This document shows, piece by piece, positions 1 to 5,373 of a stretch of DNA of 6,715 bases. The notes beneath the pieces are model-generated. The model searched no databases and was not told where the DNA came from. It was given only the letters and a program-made list of their open reading frames with translations. The stretch is from contig JAGXHC010000277.1 in the NCBI GenBank assembly GCA_024636405.1, forward strand, positions 1-6,715, read 5' to 3'. The stretch comes from Sulfitobacter sp. Its GTDB lineage: Bacteria > Pseudomonadota > Alphaproteobacteria > Rhodobacterales > Rhodobacteraceae. Within the stretch, counting starts at the first letter, position 1; each line of letters begins with the position of its first letter. Made by a program: the position numbers and the translations under genes.

Positions 1-893
1 ACCACCGGCTGTGCGGGTTTGAAACCGGGGAGCGCCTTGTCGCAGCCCTTTTTCTCATGGGTGATGGTGTCACCGACGCGGGTGTCGCGGACCTGTTTGA
101 TCGACGCGGTGAGAAATCCGATTTCGCCGGGGCCAAGCAGGTCAATCTCTGTCATCATGGGGCGGAAAACGCCGATGCGGTCGACATGATGCACCGAGCC
201 GTTTTGCATCATGCGGATTCGGTCGCCCTTTTTCAGCAGGCCGTCCATGATGCGCACCAGAACGATCACGCCAAGATAGCTGTCGTACCACGAATCCACC
301 AGCATCGCCTTGAGCGGCGCGTCCAGCGTGCCCTTGGGGGCGGGCAGGTGGTGAACGATGGCTTCAAGCGTGGCATGAATGCCCTGTCCGGTCTTGGCCG
401 ACACGCGGATTGCCCCGGAAGCGTCAATGCCGATCACGTCCTCGATCTGTTCCGCGACGCGGTCACACTCAGAAGCCGGCAGGTCGATCTTGTTGAGGAT
501 CGGCACGATTTCATGGTCCGCGTCGATGGCGTGGTAGACATTGGCCAGCGTCTGGGCCTCGACCCCCTGGGTCGAATCCACCACCAGCAGCGAGCCTTCG
601 ACAGCGCGCATGGAGCGTGACACCTCATAGGCGAAATCGACGTGGCCGGGGGTGTCGATCAGGTTGAGCACGTAATCTTCGCCATTGTCGGCGGTATAGT
701 TGATCCGCACGGTCTGGGCTTTGATGGTGATGCCGCGTTCACGCTCGATATCCATCGAATCGAGCATCTGCGCCTTCATATCGCGCAGGGAGACGGTGTT
801 CGTCTCCTGAATGAGCCGGTCAGCGAGCGTGGATTTCCCGTGGTCGATATGGGCGACGATGGAGAAATTGCGGATGTGTGAGAGTGGTGTCAT
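1..893 (-). CDS. lepA: Elongation factor 4 (LepA), N-terminal part, cut by window edge
   Basis: This is the N-terminal 297 residues of the ribosome-associated GTPase LepA (EF4), which is known to act on translating or assembling ribosomes, including back-translocation in vitro. The complete protein is usually about 600 residues; here the 3' half lies beyond base 1. The G domain is intact: P-loop AHIDHGKST (residues 14-22), switch I region with RGIT (53-56), DTPGH (80-84), NKID (134-137) and SAKTG (165-169). Domain II follows, with the stretch [19 protein letters not shown] and then GFKPAQPVV at the cut edge; these favour LepA over the relatives TypA/BipA and EF-G. The ATG at 893-891 gives the N-terminus [20 protein letters not shown], which fits the family. 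No purine-rich Shine-Dalgarno sequence precedes it. The gene is divergent from the orphan gene at 958, with 64 bases between the two starts. Confidence 0.96.
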   Translation of the reverse strand, partial: MTPLSHIRNFSIVAHIDHGKSTLADRLIQETNTVSLRDMKAQMLDSMDIERERGITIKAQTVRINYTADNGEDYVLNLIDTPGHVDFAYEVSRSMRAVEGSLLVVDSTQGVEAQTLANVYHAIDADHEIVPILNKIDLPASECDRVAEQIEDVIGIDASGAIRVSAKTGQGIHATLEAIVHHLPAPKGTLDAPLKAMLVDSWYDSYLGVIVLVRIMDGLLKKGDRIRMMQNGSVHHVDRIGVFRPMMTEIDLLGPGEIGFLTASIKQVRDTRVGDTITHEKKGCDKALPGFKPAQPV

Positions 894-901
894 GGTGGGA
901 G

Positions 902-930
902 GATATGAGGGGGTTTGGGGGTGTGGTCAA
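902..930 (-). promoter_or_regulatory. Candidate lepA promoter, possibly giving a leaderless mRNA
   Basis: On the minus strand TTGACC (930-925) is followed after exactly 17 bases by CATATC (907-902). The first is a good alphaproteobacterial -35 box; the second matches the -10 consensus at three of six positions, so the call leans on the -35 box and the spacing. Transcription would begin near 895-893, which is at the lepA start codon. The lack of a Shine-Dalgarno sequence before that codon agrees with a leaderless transcript. This is inferred from sequence only. Confidence 0.4.
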
Positions 931-957
931 GGTGGATGATAGGCAGGGTGTGGATTG

Positions 958-2271
958 ATGGCGGGACTTGAATCTTCTGCCTGGCATGCTGCGGCACAGA
1001 GGCTGGAGACACAAAGTGTTGAGGTGCAGTCAGCGGTAGTCAGTCGTGCGGCGTTGCGGGTCCGCGCAAACATTGGCTGGAAAGCTGACGATGCTCACAT
1101 GGCTCTTGTTTTGGTCCTGTTTCGTTTAACACTTACACAGGCGATTTGCGGACGCAAACAAACCAAAGAAATGAAACAGCTGATGCAAGCCGCGTCCGTG
1201 CCTGCCCAGCGCGCAATCTCGCTATTGGCCCAGTCCACAGGCAGCACCACTTCCGACACCTTTAACAGCCCCGATTCCGCTTCTTTTCATGCTGCCCGAG
1301 CCGCAGAGCTTAAAAGACCCAACCTGTGCATGGGCAGAATCGCGGGCTCTGCCCAAGCCGTCTCTCGGTCCGCCGCATCTGGCAATGCTGCCGAAGCCGC
1401 CATATTTTCCGCTGCCTCATTTGACGCCGCAAATCCTCAAGTTACGGATTACGCGGACCCCTTGTGGGTGGGACTGGAAGTTCCGCAGGCCATTCAAGAA
1501 AACCACATTCTGTTCCTGAAAGGCATGGCCGCGAACCGCGAGACTTGGGGCTTCTGGCATGACTGGTATCTGGGGATGTGGGAGGGCAAGTTCCTCGACT
1601 GGGATTTTGCGACCGACGTTGCGAAAATACCGGATGACGTTTGGGAACAGGGGGCGGATGCGGTTGCAGCGCGGATCGAGGCAATAAGGCAAGGCGTTGA
1701 TCAGCAGTTGCCAAGGGAAGAACCGCAACTGGAAGACTTGGAACCCAAGTCGCTCGCCCAAGTCATCTCGATAAGGGAAATCGCGTCTGCTAGCAGCTAC
1801 AGCATTGCCATTGATATTGATGCTGCTCTTGAAAAATTCCATCGCGATACGGGCTTGAATGAAATCCCTGAGACTTTTTCGGCACTTAAGACGATGCCGC
1901 AGTCCTTTCGGCGCATCAGCGCCATACTGAACAATTTCACGCCTGACAGCGATTCGCAGCACGCGTTACGTCAGGAAATCGGCAAGCTGAATAAGAAAGT
2001 CGTTGAACTGGAAGCTGCGCTAAAGAGGGCACAAACATCGAAAGAACCAATATTTCTGCCTGTATTAAAGAAACAGATTGCGACAAGCATCGGAGATTGG
2101 AAACTGTACTGCGCAATCATTGGTTGTATCTGGATGATTTCCGGCGATGAGGTTGGCATGAAAGGCCGTTTTGAAAATCTCGAGCGCCAGCGCAACGAGC
2201 TTCTTGGGACGGAATCTCCTGCGCTGAACTTGGATTCGCCTAATCCGTTCCATATTGGCACGGAAACCTAA
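958..2271 (+). CDS. Orphan protein with Ala-rich N-terminus, Trp-rich module and coiled coil; unknown function
   Basis: A 437-residue protein of unknown function. Using the ATG at 958, it has an N-terminal helical region with RAALR (about 30-34) and a hydrophobic segment ALVLVLF (about 49-55), an Ala/Ser-rich low-complexity stretch (about 110-160), then a Trp-rich module at about 168-245: PLW, then a W-x-FW-x-DWY core near 197-204, a Gly-containing turn, another Trp near 215 and a VWEQG element near 229. I associate this arrangement with hypothetical proteins scattered through alphaproteobacteria, often with many AARAA-type repeats; this is recollection, not a search. Residues about 335-361 look like a coiled coil, and a short hydrophobic patch with two aromatic residues lies near 381-394. 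Composition is unlike its neighbours: bases 1801-1860 contain 25 G+C of 60, against 43 of 60 at 5701-5760. A degenerate AGGGTG (945-950) lies 7 bases before 958. ATG 1099 and 1171, or TTG 955, are alternative starts. It is probably a horizontally acquired single gene. Confidence 0.7.
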   Translation: MAGLESSAWHAAAQRLETQSVEVQSAVVSRAALRVRANIGWKADDAHMALVLVLFRLTLTQAICGRKQTKEMKQLMQAASVPAQRAISLLAQSTGSTTSDTFNSPDSASFHAARAAELKRPNLCMGRIAGSAQAVSRSAASGNAAEAAIFSAASFDAANPQVTDYADPLWVGLEVPQAIQENHILFLKGMAANRETWGFWHDWYLGMWEGKFLDWDFATDVAKIPDDVWEQGADAVAARIEAIRQGVDQQLPREEPQLEDLEPKSLAQVISIREIASASSYSIAIDIDAALEKFHRDTGLNEIPETFSALKTMPQSFRRISAILNNFTPDSDSQHALRQEIGKLNKKVVELEAALKRAQTSKEPIFLPVLKKQIATSIGDWKLYCAIIGCIWMISGDEVGMKGRFENLERQRNELLGTESPALNLDSPNPFHIGTET

Positions 2272-2313
2272 CTGCCGAACAAAACCCGACGGTTTCATCG
2301 AACACACACTCAA

Positions 2314-2335
2314 CGAGAATGGCTCGCGATTTTTT
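2314..2335 (+). terminator. Weak intrinsic-terminator-like hairpin after the orphan gene
   Basis: CGAG (2314-2317) and CTCG (2323-2326) can form a short 4-bp stem, followed after CGA by six T residues (2330-2335). The T run is the best in this part of the window and lies about 60 bases after the orphan gene's stop, but the stem is too short to be convincing. A second small inverted repeat, AAACC/GGTTT, lies slightly upstream at about 2283-2296. Confidence 0.22.
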
Positions 2336-2382
2336 AACCGGTATTTCCGCCATCGAATTTAATCGTTTACGGGACCAGACCG

Positions 2383-2411
2383 GTCGAAGGCGCGCTGTGG
2401 TGAGTTAGAAT
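2383..2411 (+). promoter_or_regulatory. Possible promoter for the Hint gene (weak)
   Basis: TAGAAT (2406-2411) matches the -10 consensus at five of six positions. The hexamer 17 bases upstream, GTCGAA (2383-2388), is a poor -35 box. If used, it would start transcription near 2418 and leave a leader of nearly 190 bases before the GTG start at 2605. The 8-bp palindromes at 2378-2385 and 2416-2423 flank it and could be operator half-sites, though this is speculative. Confidence 0.2.
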
Positions 2412-2452
2412 ATCTAGTTAACTGGGAATAACGCTCTTCTTCGCATCTGATG

Positions 2453-2477
2453 GGTAGCGGTTTGGTGGGGTGCTACC
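2453..2477 (+). repeat. Inverted repeat GGTAGC/GCTACC upstream of Hint gene
   Basis: GGTAGC (2453-2458) and GCTACC (2472-2477) are perfect inverted 6-mers separated by a 13-base T/G-rich loop. In RNA they would form a small stem-loop in the possible leader of the Hint gene. It has no T tract, so it is not a terminator. Function unknown. Confidence 0.35.
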
Positions 2478-2570
2478 ACAGTTCGCTGGCGCGGCGCCTT
2501 GCCCTTGTGAAGCCCGGCTGTCGACGCAGCAGCGGCGCATTTAGATCAAATTGTTCAGGCATGGCTGTTT

Positions 2571-2604
2571 CGGGGGCCTTCGGTGGCTCCCCGAAGGAGC
2601 TTGC
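2571..2604 (+). promoter_or_regulatory. Ribosome binding site of the Hint gene inside competing hairpins
   Basis: AAGGAG (2594-2599) lies 5 bases before GTG 2605 and fixes that start. Three overlapping stems can form around it. CCTTCGG (2577-2583) pairs perfectly with CCGAAGG (2591-2597), and GCTCC (2586-2590) pairs with GGAGC (2596-2600); both hide the Shine-Dalgarno sequence. A third, CGGGGGCC (2571-2578) with GGCTCCCCG (2585-2593, one bulged base), leaves it exposed. The pairing is directly visible; a regulatory role is inference. Confidence 0.45.
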
Positions 2605-3675
2605 GTGCCGAATTATGACATCTACGTGCTGGGAGAGAGTCAGATCACCGTTTCGGGTGGTGGGCAGCTTGACGGTATCACGCAGGGCGACGGATCGCAT
2701 CTGGCAGGGCGCACGATCACACTTAATTCCGGCGCGTGGGCGCCGATATCTGTGCGTGATGATGATGTGGATTTTCAGGACAACGATACCGGTCAGCGGC
2801 TGAACGGGGCGCAGACCGTGGATGGCATAAGCTTTGCCGACAATACCATCGTGGAGGCGGAATTCGGGCTGGTTGTGACCGATGGCACCAACAGTTGGAC
2901 GCTGGTGGGGTTCAATGTGAACAACTCCAACCCGGCTTATGCCACGATCGAAGGGCTGGCGTTTATTGGCGGACCGGGGGGGTTTCCGCCCGTCGGTGTG
3001 CCGCTGAGCGTGGTGAGCACCAGCGAGGGGCCCAATTATGCGGCGACAACCTATGCCACACCGGTCTGTCTGGTGGCGGGCACGCAGGTGCGGGTGGCGC
3101 AGGGGCTCTGCGCGATTGAGGAAATACGGCCCGGCGATATGGTTCAGACACGTGATCATGGCTGGCAGCCGGTGCGCTGGGTGGGGTGCCGCCGGGTTGC
3201 GGCGCGTGCGGCCTTTGCGCCGGTGCGGATTGCAGCGGGCACTTTGGGCAACCGGCGTGATCTGTGGGTATCGCAGCAGCATCGGGTGCTGCTGGAGGGC
3301 TGGCAGGCGGAGCTGTTGTTCGGTGCTACGCAGGTTTTGGTGCCTGCGGTGCATCTGGTCAATGACGACACCATCCGCGTGGTGCCCGGCGGCGCTGTCA
3401 CCTATGTGCATCTGCTGTTTGACGGGCATGAGGTGATCGAGACTGAAGGGTGCTGGACCGAAAGCCTGTTTGTCGGGGCCGGTGCGATGGCCGCCTTGCT
3501 GCCTGCCGCGCGTGACGAGGTGCTGGCGCTGTTTCCGGAATTGGCGGACGGAGGTGCTGCGCAATACGGCGAAACCGCCTATCCGGTGTTGCGCGGGTTC
3601 GAGGCCGCGATGCTGGCGCGGATGGTGTCGGGTGGCGGGGCGCGGCCTGCTGCGGTGGAACACGATCACCGCTGA
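2605..3675 (+). CDS. Hint (Hedgehog/intein-like) domain protein with beta-rich N-terminal domain
   Basis: A 356-residue protein. Residues 1-150 are rich in Gly, Asn, Asp and Thr, with strand-like motifs such as TQGDGSHL, TITLNSG and GFNVNNSNPAYATIEGLAFIG; this N-terminal domain recurs, as I recall, in rhodobacteral proteins that carry Hint_2-type domains. The Hint domain begins at PVCLVAGTQV (153-162), with Cys155 as the presumed nucleophile for an N-S acyl shift. It continues with IRPGDMVQTRDHGWQPVRWVG (given in parts: IRPGD 174-178, QPVRWVG 188-194), SQQH (223-226, in place of the usual TxxH) and YVHLLFDGHEV (267-277). No His-Asn-Cys/Ser/Thr splice junction is visible at the C-terminus, so self-cleavage or ester formation, not splicing, would be expected. 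No classical signal peptide is seen; relatives may be exported by other routes such as type I secretion, but no transporter is in the window. GTG 2605 is chosen for its Shine-Dalgarno sequence and the N-terminus MPNYDIYVLGES; a TTG at 2551 would extend the frame by 18 implausible residues. Confidence 0.88.
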   Translation: MPNYDIYVLGESQITVSGGGQLDGITQGDGSHLAGRTITLNSGAWAPISVRDDDVDFQDNDTGQRLNGAQTVDGISFADNTIVEAEFGLVVTDGTNSWTLVGFNVNNSNPAYATIEGLAFIGGPGGFPPVGVPLSVVSTSEGPNYAATTYATPVCLVAGTQVRVAQGLCAIEEIRPGDMVQTRDHGWQPVRWVGCRRVAARAAFAPVRIAAGTLGNRRDLWVSQQHRVLLEGWQAELLFGATQVLVPAVHLVNDDTIRVVPGGAVTYVHLLFDGHEVIETEGCWTESLFVGAGAMAALLPAARDEVLALFPELADGGAAQYGETAYPVLRGFEAAMLARMVSGGGARPAAVEHDHR

Positions 3676-3683
3676 ATCGTGAA

Positions 3684-3712
3684 TTGCCCTGCGACGCGCA
3701 TTCCGGCATAGT
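3684..3712 (+). promoter_or_regulatory. Candidate promoter of the small lipoprotein gene
   Basis: TTGCCC (3684-3689) and CATAGT (3707-3712) are separated by exactly 17 bases. Each matches the sigma-70 consensus at four of six positions. Transcription would begin near 3719 and give a leader of about 60 bases that contains the hairpin at 3731-3759. The site begins nine bases after the stop codon of the Hint gene, which suggests that the lipoprotein gene can be expressed on its own. Confidence 0.4.
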
Positions 3713-3730
3713 GTACGCACGAGCAGATCA

Positions 3731-3759
3731 GGGCCATCAAGGGGCAAACCCCACGGCCC
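3731..3759 (+). promoter_or_regulatory. Two-part hairpin in the lipoprotein gene leader
   Basis: GGGCC (3731-3735) pairs with GGCCC (3755-3759), and inside it GGGG (3741-3744) pairs with CCCC (3749-3752) around a CAAA loop, with an asymmetric internal loop between the two stems. There is no T tract on either strand. It could terminate or slow readthrough from the Hint gene, or stabilise the leader; which one cannot be told from sequence. Confidence 0.4.
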
Positions 3760-3779
3760 ATTCAGACGAGGCAGTATCA

Positions 3780-4145
3780 ATGATACGATTTTTAGTGGCG
3801 CTTGTTGCGCTTGGCGGTTTGGCCGCCTGTGGCGGTGGGTCGCGGTATTCCAGCACCAATGCGGGGTCCTACCGCCCTGCGCCGGTGCTTTTTGCAAGCG
3901 GACCGATCCAGAAAGCCTGTGTGGCCGATGGGCGCAAGGCGGCAAGCCATGCGCGGTGTGGCTGTATTCAGGCGGTTGCGGATCAATCGCTTTCGGGGTC
4001 GGAGCAGCGGCGCGGTGCGAAGCTGTTCAAGGACCCGCATGAGGTGCAGGTGATCCGGCAGTCCGACAATGCCACGAACGAAAAATTCTGGCTGGCCTGG
4101 AAGGCCTTTGGTCAGAATGCGGCGGCGGCCTGCGACAACACCTGA
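3780..4145 (+). CDS. Small four-cysteine lipoprotein, conserved in Rhodobacterales
   Basis: A 121-residue predicted lipoprotein. The signal peptide has Arg3, a hydrophobic core and the lipobox LAAC (14-17); Cys17 would be lipidated, followed by a Gly-rich linker. The mature part has the motifs VLFASGPI (36-43), CxC (60-62) within a GCI element, LSGSEQRRGAKLF (71-83) and RQSDNATNEKFWLAWKAF (93-110). Cys47, Cys60, Cys62 and Cys118 could form two disulfides in the periplasm. I recall near-identical small proteins in roseobacters sometimes named 'arginine transporter', but nothing in this sequence (no membrane helices, no binding fold I can name) supports transport, so I treat function as unknown. 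GAGG (3768-3771) lies 8 bases before ATG 3780, and the signal peptide starts cleanly there; the open frame upstream to 3684 is unlikely to be translated. The gene converges on the phosphatase gene with only 22 bases between the stops. Confidence 0.88.
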   Translation: MIRFLVALVALGGLAACGGGSRYSSTNAGSYRPAPVLFASGPIQKACVADGRKAASHARCGCIQAVADQSLSGSEQRRGAKLFKDPHEVQVIRQSDNATNEKFWLAWKAFGQNAAAACDNT

Positions 4146-4167
4146 CAGGTGGGTGGTGGTGTGCCGA

Positions 4168-4632
4168 TCAGGTGCCGGCGCGCGTCGGTGGGCCGAACCG
4201 TTCAATCAGCCGGCCGTGGATCTGATCGCGGGCGGCGCGGTACTGTGCCAGCTTGGCCTCGCGGGTTTCGCCCAGCCCGGTGGGATCAAGGATCGGCCAG
4301 TATTCCACATCGAGATGATAAAAGCGCGTCAGTTCAAGCGCGCGGCGCTGGCTGGCGGGGGACAGGGCGATCACCAGGTCGAAAGAGCTGAGATCATCGC
4401 CCCAATTGTGCATCTCATCGAATGAGCGCGAGCGGTGACGTGACAGTTCGACGTCCATTTCCTGACAGGCGGCGATGGAAAAGCCGTCAATCTCCAGATC
4501 ATTCTTGACGCCGACCGACTGGACATAGGTGCCGGTGCCGTAAAGTTTCTTCATCAGGCCTTCTGCCATGGGCGAGCGCACGGCGTTATGGTCGCAGCAG
4601 AACAGGACAGACTGAGGAAGATCCTGCGCCAT
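4168..4632 (-). CDS. Low-molecular-weight protein tyrosine phosphatase family protein with variant P-loop
   Basis: A 154-residue protein of the low-molecular-weight phosphatase/arsenate reductase superfamily, the usual length for the family. The N-terminal strand VLFC leads into CDHNAVRS (13-20), a CX5RS loop with Cys13 as the nucleophile and Arg19 as the phosphate-binding residue. The general acid is probably Asp116 in WPILDPTG (112-119). The loop lacks the Gly and second Cys of the canonical CxGNxCRS, so catalytic activity and substrate (phosphotyrosine, another phosphoester or arsenate) are open. I recall the same CCDHNAVRSPMAE sequence in other alphaproteobacteria, so it looks like a conserved subfamily and not a decayed copy. 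Its ATG directly follows the TGA of the UPF0262 gene and no Shine-Dalgarno sequence is evident, so translation is probably coupled. It is the last gene of the minus-strand group. Confidence 0.9.
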   Translation of the reverse strand: MAQDLPQSVLFCCDHNAVRSPMAEGLMKKLYGTGTYVQSVGVKNDLEIDGFSIAACQEMDVELSRHRSRSFDEMHNWGDDLSSFDLVIALSPASQRRALELTRFYHLDVEYWPILDPTGLGETREAKLAQYRAARDQIHGRLIERFGPPTRAGT

Positions 4633-5112
4633 TCAGCCGCCGAAATGAAGCACGCAGATCAGCGTGAACAACCGACGCGCGGTGTCGCTGTCGATCTCCG
4701 CCTTGCCTTCGAGCCGTTCCTGAAGCACGCGGCTGCCTTCGTTGTGGATGCCGCGACGGGCCATGTCGATGGTTTCAATCTGGGAAGGGGGAAGTTTCTT
4801 GACCGCCTCAAAGTAGTTTTCGCAGATCTGGAAGTAGTCTTTTACGACCTGCCGGAAGGGGCCCATCGAGAGATGGAATTCGGCGGCTTTTTCATCGGAT
4901 TCCGTGTTCACATCGAAGACCAGCCGTTTGTCGCGGATCGACAGGCCCAGATGGTAGGGGCCTTGCAGCGTTGCACGGTCGTCGCGCTGGGGCAGCACAA
5001 AGGTGTTGTCCTCCAGCAGATCGAACATCGCGACTTTGCGTTCCTGTTCGATTTCGGGCGTGGGGGGCGGCAGGTTTGAATCGTCGATGGCGATGTGGCT
5101 GATGCGGGACAT
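4633..5112 (-). CDS. UPF0262 family protein
   Basis: A 159-residue cytoplasmic protein that I recognise as the UPF0262 family of alphaproteobacteria, whose function is not known. Diagnostic stretches are the N-terminus MSRISHIAIDD, the acidic linker PPPTPEIEQERKVA (15-28), LVFDVNT (64-70), FHLSMGPFRQVVKDYF (79-94), the helix CENYFEAVKKLPPSQIE (97-113), RRGIHNEG (119-126) and the C-terminal ARRLFTLICVLHF. There is no signal peptide or membrane segment. ATG 5112 is chosen because it gives the family's N-terminus; the open frame upstream to a TTG at 5181 encodes an unlikely Pro/Cys/Arg-rich extension. No good Shine-Dalgarno sequence is visible before the start. Directly downstream, with no gap, is the phosphatase-like gene, and hisD lies 261 bases upstream; I recall this gene order in other Rhodobacteraceae, which suggests an operon tied to housekeeping metabolism. 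Confidence 0.92.
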   Translation of the reverse strand: MSRISHIAIDDSNLPPPTPEIEQERKVAMFDLLEDNTFVLPQRDDRATLQGPYHLGLSIRDKRLVFDVNTESDEKAAEFHLSMGPFRQVVKDYFQICENYFEAVKKLPPSQIETIDMARRGIHNEGSRVLQERLEGKAEIDSDTARRLFTLICVLHFGG

Positions 5113-5373
5113 GAGGCAGCGTGTTCTTTTGTTGTGGCGTGGATCAGGGGGATGGATACGGCAAGGCGGCGGGCATGGCAATGGACGCGGTGCGCCGTGG
5201 GGCGGGTGTGACGCGGTGTCATTGCGCCTTCTGTCCGCGCCAAATTTCAGCGATTGCGGTGAACAGATGTGGGGTGGGCCGGTTTTGCGACGGTAAATTG
5301 GCGGTCAAAGGTATGCAGTGCAACAGGCGTTTCGGGCTTTGGCAAAGCGTTGAATTGACCGAGGTACGGCCCT
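5113..5373. other. 261-base gap between hisD and the UPF0262 gene
   Basis: No gene is supported here. On the minus strand an ATG at 5243 has an AGAAGG just before it and stays open to 4908, but it runs through the UPF0262 gene in another frame and encodes a His/Arg/Pro-rich sequence typical of a shadow frame. No clear -35/-10 pair or terminator was found. The one ordered element is the 13-base dyad at 5336-5348. The gap could be the leader and promoter of the UPF0262-phosphatase pair. Confidence 0.45.
5336..5348. repeat. 13-base dyad GCTTTGGCAAAGC downstream of hisD
   Basis: GCTTTG and CAAAGC form an odd-length palindrome around a single central G. On the minus strand it lies about 25 bases past the hisD stop codon. 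It could be a protein-binding site, or a small 5-bp hairpin with a 3-base loop; no T tract follows, so it is a poor terminator. Confidence 0.3.

Larger units (their letters stand above)
2272..2604. other. 333-base intergenic region between orphan gene and Hint gene
   Basis: I see no gene here. The first part is GC-poor like the orphan gene (26 G+C of 60 at 2401-2460), and composition returns to the genomic type near 2480. It contains the weak terminator-like hairpin, two perfect 8-bp palindromes (GACCGGTC at 2378-2385 and AGTTAACT at 2416-2423), a -10-like TAGAAT, an inverted repeat at 2453-2477, and the folded ribosome-binding region of the Hint gene. The composition step suggests that the right boundary of a foreign insertion lies around 2440-2490, but I found no terminal repeats, tRNA remnant or transposase that would define it. 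Confidence 0.5.

Noticed and set aside
57..881. Plus-strand open frames opposite lepA
   Set aside because: They are complements of the LepA G domain, with no start signals or family resemblance.
951..1020. Possible tRNA gene or tRNA remnant serving as an integration site at the left edge of the orphan gene
   Set aside because: A GGGACTTGAAT string recalls the T-arm complement, but no cloverleaf, acceptor stem or CCA end could be found.
1417..2313. Minus-strand open frames opposite the orphan gene, considered as the real coding strand
   Set aside because: The plus strand gives the Trp-rich module and a coiled coil that look like genuine protein; the minus frames have shadow-like composition and break into several short pieces.
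2473..3945. A 490-codon open frame on the minus strand across the Hint and lipoprotein genes
   Set aside because: Its product is very rich in Arg, His and Pro with no recognisable domain, and it lies opposite two well-supported genes. Long antisense open frames are expected in high-GC DNA.
4139..4151. CACCT/AGGTG stem at the lipoprotein stop codon as a bidirectional terminator for the convergent genes
   Set aside because: The stem has only five base pairs, a 3-base loop and no T tract on either strand.
4908..5243. Minus-strand open frame starting at ATG 5243 with AGAAGG before it
   Set aside because: It overlaps the UPF0262 gene out of frame and encodes a low-complexity basic sequence without recognisable features.
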